Source: Clostridiales bacterium (GTDB lineage: Bacteria > Bacillota > Clostridia > Lachnospirales > JAITVM01). From it: a stretch of 7,855 bases of DNA. Positions 5,799 through 7,855 of this stretch are shown piece after piece. A model generated the notes under the pieces. That model ran no database searches. It saw only the letters and a program-made list of their open reading frames with translations, and was not told where the DNA came from. Where the stretch lies: assembly GCA_031285815.1 (NCBI GenBank), contig JAITVM010000028.1, positions 1 through 7,855 on the forward strand. The letters run 5' to 3'. Each line of letters begins with the position of its first letter. Positions within the stretch are counted from its first letter, which is position 1. Both the position numbers and the translations under genes were made by a program.

Positions 5799-7855
5799 TG
5801 CTTCCACCCACCTTTTTTTGCTGCTTAATTAAATCACGCCGGATTTGTTTAACCCTATGCGCAGCTGCCGCCAGAAATTTTTTGTATTCATCAAAACTAA
5901 AACTGCATTCCTCAAATAGCTTAGTAATATGTGCCGGTTCCAAACGGCCAGGGTCTGATTTGAAATACATCCCATTTATCCCCTTATTAAACCCTGTGGC
6001 AAACACCAACGCATCGACTTTTTGCTCAGGTTGCTTAATTTCTAGCAACATTTTAACAAAAGCATTATAGCCCTTCGAATCATTAAGTGCCGCAACCACC
6101 CGTTGCATATTTGCATTTCCGGGACGCACGCCAATTCCCTCGCCGTATTTTCTGCCCTTAGCCGCCGCTTTTTCCTTTCTATCCATTTCTAATATTTCTG
6201 GCAGCGTATCACGTGAGGCTTGCTTTTCTGAAACACTGCCACCTGTAACTTCATTTGGCACCAATATGAAAGCATCCGGCTTCGGCACAGCTTCAATTCT
6301 TATTTGCCCGAAGCCCTTTCCTTTACATTTGCCTATAAATTGCTTGTCTAGTAATTGGCGGGCACCTGCATTCCTAAAAACTACAACACTGCCTTCTGCC
6401 AGGGCGCGGTCCTGAGTACGTGGCAACAACCACTTGCCGTTATATCCGGCAACGGCCGTTTCGCTACAGGTGAAACGCACAATTTCAAGCCCATCGCCCA
6501 ACAGCCCGCATAAAATATTTAAATCCATTGTATTTACTCCGGCTTCGTTTTCCAAAATAACTGGTGTGATTACAACCATACGAAATTCTTCGCCATGTTC
6601 TATCTCCAAGTTATCCCATATACCGCCTACCATATTATTTTGAAAAGGCCCTATTTCAACTTTTCCGTATTGTGCTGTACGTGAACGCCCAATATTAATT
6701 GTGTTTTCATCCACAAAAAGTGATGCCAGCTCCTCCAATAGCCTTTCATTGCCTACATCAGCCACAATGCACCCTACAAACGTTTGCCCTTCAGCCAAAG
6801 CCTCATAGCTAAACAGCTTCCCATTGTTTTTTGCTTTGTTTTTTTCATTGGCCCCCTCAATATTTTTTCCAGAGTGCCCTATAGCTTTGTCATCAGGGCG
6901 GCTGTGGTGGATGGCAGTAATTTTTTCCGGCTTAAACTGTTTAACCCCTCTTTTTCCGCCTTTTTCATCACATAATGATATGAACCCGCCAACAGGCTTA
7001 AATATAGGTAGCATTTCGCCTTCTTCGGATTTAACCCCTGCGGATACATCGATAAGCCCCCTTTCTTTTCCTGGGCTTGTGCCGGATGGTTTAATTTCCG
7101 AAAGCGCCGCAGGTGCGGGATAATATATGTAACCACCTCTACAAGGCATCGCCGCTGTAAAAATTACCCCACCTTCCAAAAATATGGCCCGGAAGTATTT
7201 ATCAAGGGCAGCCTCAGCATGTGATAATTTATGTTTCTTAATATATTTTGCCGCAAACGCCCCTACAAGGGCACTTCCAAAAATATAATCCTCACAATCA
7301 AAAGGTTTCCCATTACGGTCGGCTGATATTACCGGCTCAAGCAATTTAATTGTATAATGTGCCACTTTTTTTGTGCCATAATCCGTAATACTAAGCGCTG
7401 CTTCTTGGGTTGCGCTATCCGCGACGCTAAATGCGTCTTTACCGGCTTTGATGGCTTCATTTCCAATCAGCAACTCACATTTAACTTCGCCAAGCCCGCG
7501 CGAGCGGTTTAAGCCCATGCCCCGTAATGTCTTTACGCATCTTTTGAGCAATTCAAGCGTTGAACCGCCCCCATCAAACGAAACAGGAAACATATAAACC
7601 TGTGTTTTATTCAACACCCGCGCCATACGGAGCGACCCCTCTACCGCTTTTCCACCTTCCATTTTTGTCCGCTGGCGGACGCTTGTATATACTTTCGCAA
7701 GTTCGGATAAATGTACATCGCCTAATTTGCTGGCTAGGTCATTATAATTCTCTAGCCTTCCATTGCCTATCTTGAGTGTACCGGGAATAAGCTTACCTGT
7801 TTCCCCAAATAATTTATCGAAGGTTTCAGAAAAACTATCATCTACGCTAAGGATG
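5788..7855 (-). CDS. csx10: Cas7-Csx10(Cas5)-helical fusion RAMP, 5' partial (Cas7-5-11-like)
   Basis: The frame is open to the right window edge, giving 688 visible residues (numbered from codon 7854-7852). An internal ATG at 7662 is not the start, because conserved Cas7 sequence continues upstream. Residues 1-130 are the C-terminal part of a Csm3-like Cas7: LFGETGKLIPGTLKI, then VEGSLRMARVL and the glycine loop LRGMGLNRSRGLGEV (110-124). Residues 165-403 match the first RAMP of Csx10: TIKLLEPVIS, YIFGSALVGAFAAKYI (190-205), FLEGGVIFTAAMPC, a KLFSYEALAEGQTF stretch and loop IGRSRTAQYGKVEI (388-401). Residues 420-520 are its second RAMP: WLLPRTQDRALAEGSVVVF and loop GKGFGQIRI. Residues 540-684 are mostly helical and charged, in the position of a Cas11 small subunit. 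Csx10 is the Cas5-like subunit holding the crRNA 5' tag. This domain order matches Cas7-Cas5-Cas11 of the III-Dv complex. cas10 is expected upstream, off window. Confidence 0.87.
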   Translation of the reverse strand, partial: ILSVDDSFSETFDKLFGETGKLIPGTLKIGNGRLENYNDLASKLGDVHLSELAKVYTSVRQRTKMEGGKAVEGSLRMARVLNKTQVYMFPVSFDGGGSTLELLKRCVKTLRGMGLNRSRGLGEVKCELLIGNEAIKAGKDAFSVADSATQEAALSITDYGTKKVAHYTIKLLEPVISADRNGKPFDCEDYIFGSALVGAFAAKYIKKHKLSHAEAALDKYFRAIFLEGGVIFTAAMPCRGGYIYYPAPAALSEIKPSGTSPGKERGLIDVSAGVKSEEGEMLPIFKPVGGFISLCDEKGGKRGVKQFKPEKITAIHHSRPDDKAIGHSGKNIEGANEKNKAKNNGKLFSYEALAEGQTFVGCIVADVGNERLLEELASLFVDENTINIGRSRTAQYGKVEIGPFQNNMVGGIWDNLEIEHGEEFRMVVITPVILENEAGVNTMDLNILCGLLGDGLEIVRFTCSETAVAGYNGKWLLPRTQDRALAEGSVVVFRNAGARQLLDKQFIGKCKGKGFGQIRIEAVPKPDAFILVPNEVTGGSVSEKQASRDTLPEILEMDRKEKAAAKGRKYGEGIGVRPGNANMQRVVAALNDSKGYNAFVKMLLEIKQPEQKVDALVFATGFNKGINGMYFKSDPGRLEPAHITKLFEECSFSFDEYKKFLAAAAHRVKQIRRDLIKQQKKVGGSNGK

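Noticed and set aside
5808..5820. A7 tract near the end of the Csx10 fusion as a programmed frameshift site
   Set aside because: It lies within 10 codons of the stop and doubles as the ribosome binding site for the next gene; no downstream pairing structure was evident.

Overview
The window looks like a chromosomal segment of a low-GC Gram-positive bacterium, most likely a member of the Clostridia. The basis is AT-rich intergenic DNA, AGGTG-type ribosome binding sites, a Firmicutes-like 5S rRNA, and three tRNA genes that do not encode CCA. The species cannot be named from the sequence alone.

Layout from left to right. (1) Positions 1-1028, plus strand: the 3' part of a phage/ICE-type tyrosine recombinase, open to the window edge. 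It ends beside two GTGGGAA repeats and points at the 3' end of a tRNA gene, as expected for the edge of an element integrated in a tRNA. Its second catalytic arginine appears to be missing. (2) Positions 1080-1650, minus strand: a small stable-RNA operon transcribed tRNA-Glu(TTC), 5S rRNA, tRNA-Thr(TGT), tRNA with CAT anticodon. It has a good promoter with an A/T-rich upstream element and a rho-independent terminator. (3) Positions 1650-1804: no gene seen. (4) Positions 1805-1854: a long perfect-stem terminator. (5) Positions 1885-7855, minus strand: a tightly overlapping CRISPR type III operon running in from beyond the right edge.

The type III operon reads, in transcription order: a large fusion protein (Cas7-like domain, then Csx10/Cas5-like domains, then a helical C-terminal tail), a double-Cas7 protein, Csx19, and a TIGR03986-type RAMP with a big insertion. 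This part list matches the type III-Dv effector known from Synechocystis (Cas7-Cas5-Cas11, Cas7-2x, Csx19, Cas7-insertion, plus Cas10). The products are expected to assemble on one crRNA into an RNA-targeting complex. The Cas7 units would form the backbone and cut target RNA, the Cas5-like unit would hold the crRNA 5' tag, and an off-window Cas10 would supply signalling. No cas10, cas6, cas1, cas2 or CRISPR array lies inside the window. A 16-codon ORF with a strong ribosome binding site follows the last cas gene and may be the stub of a lost gene.
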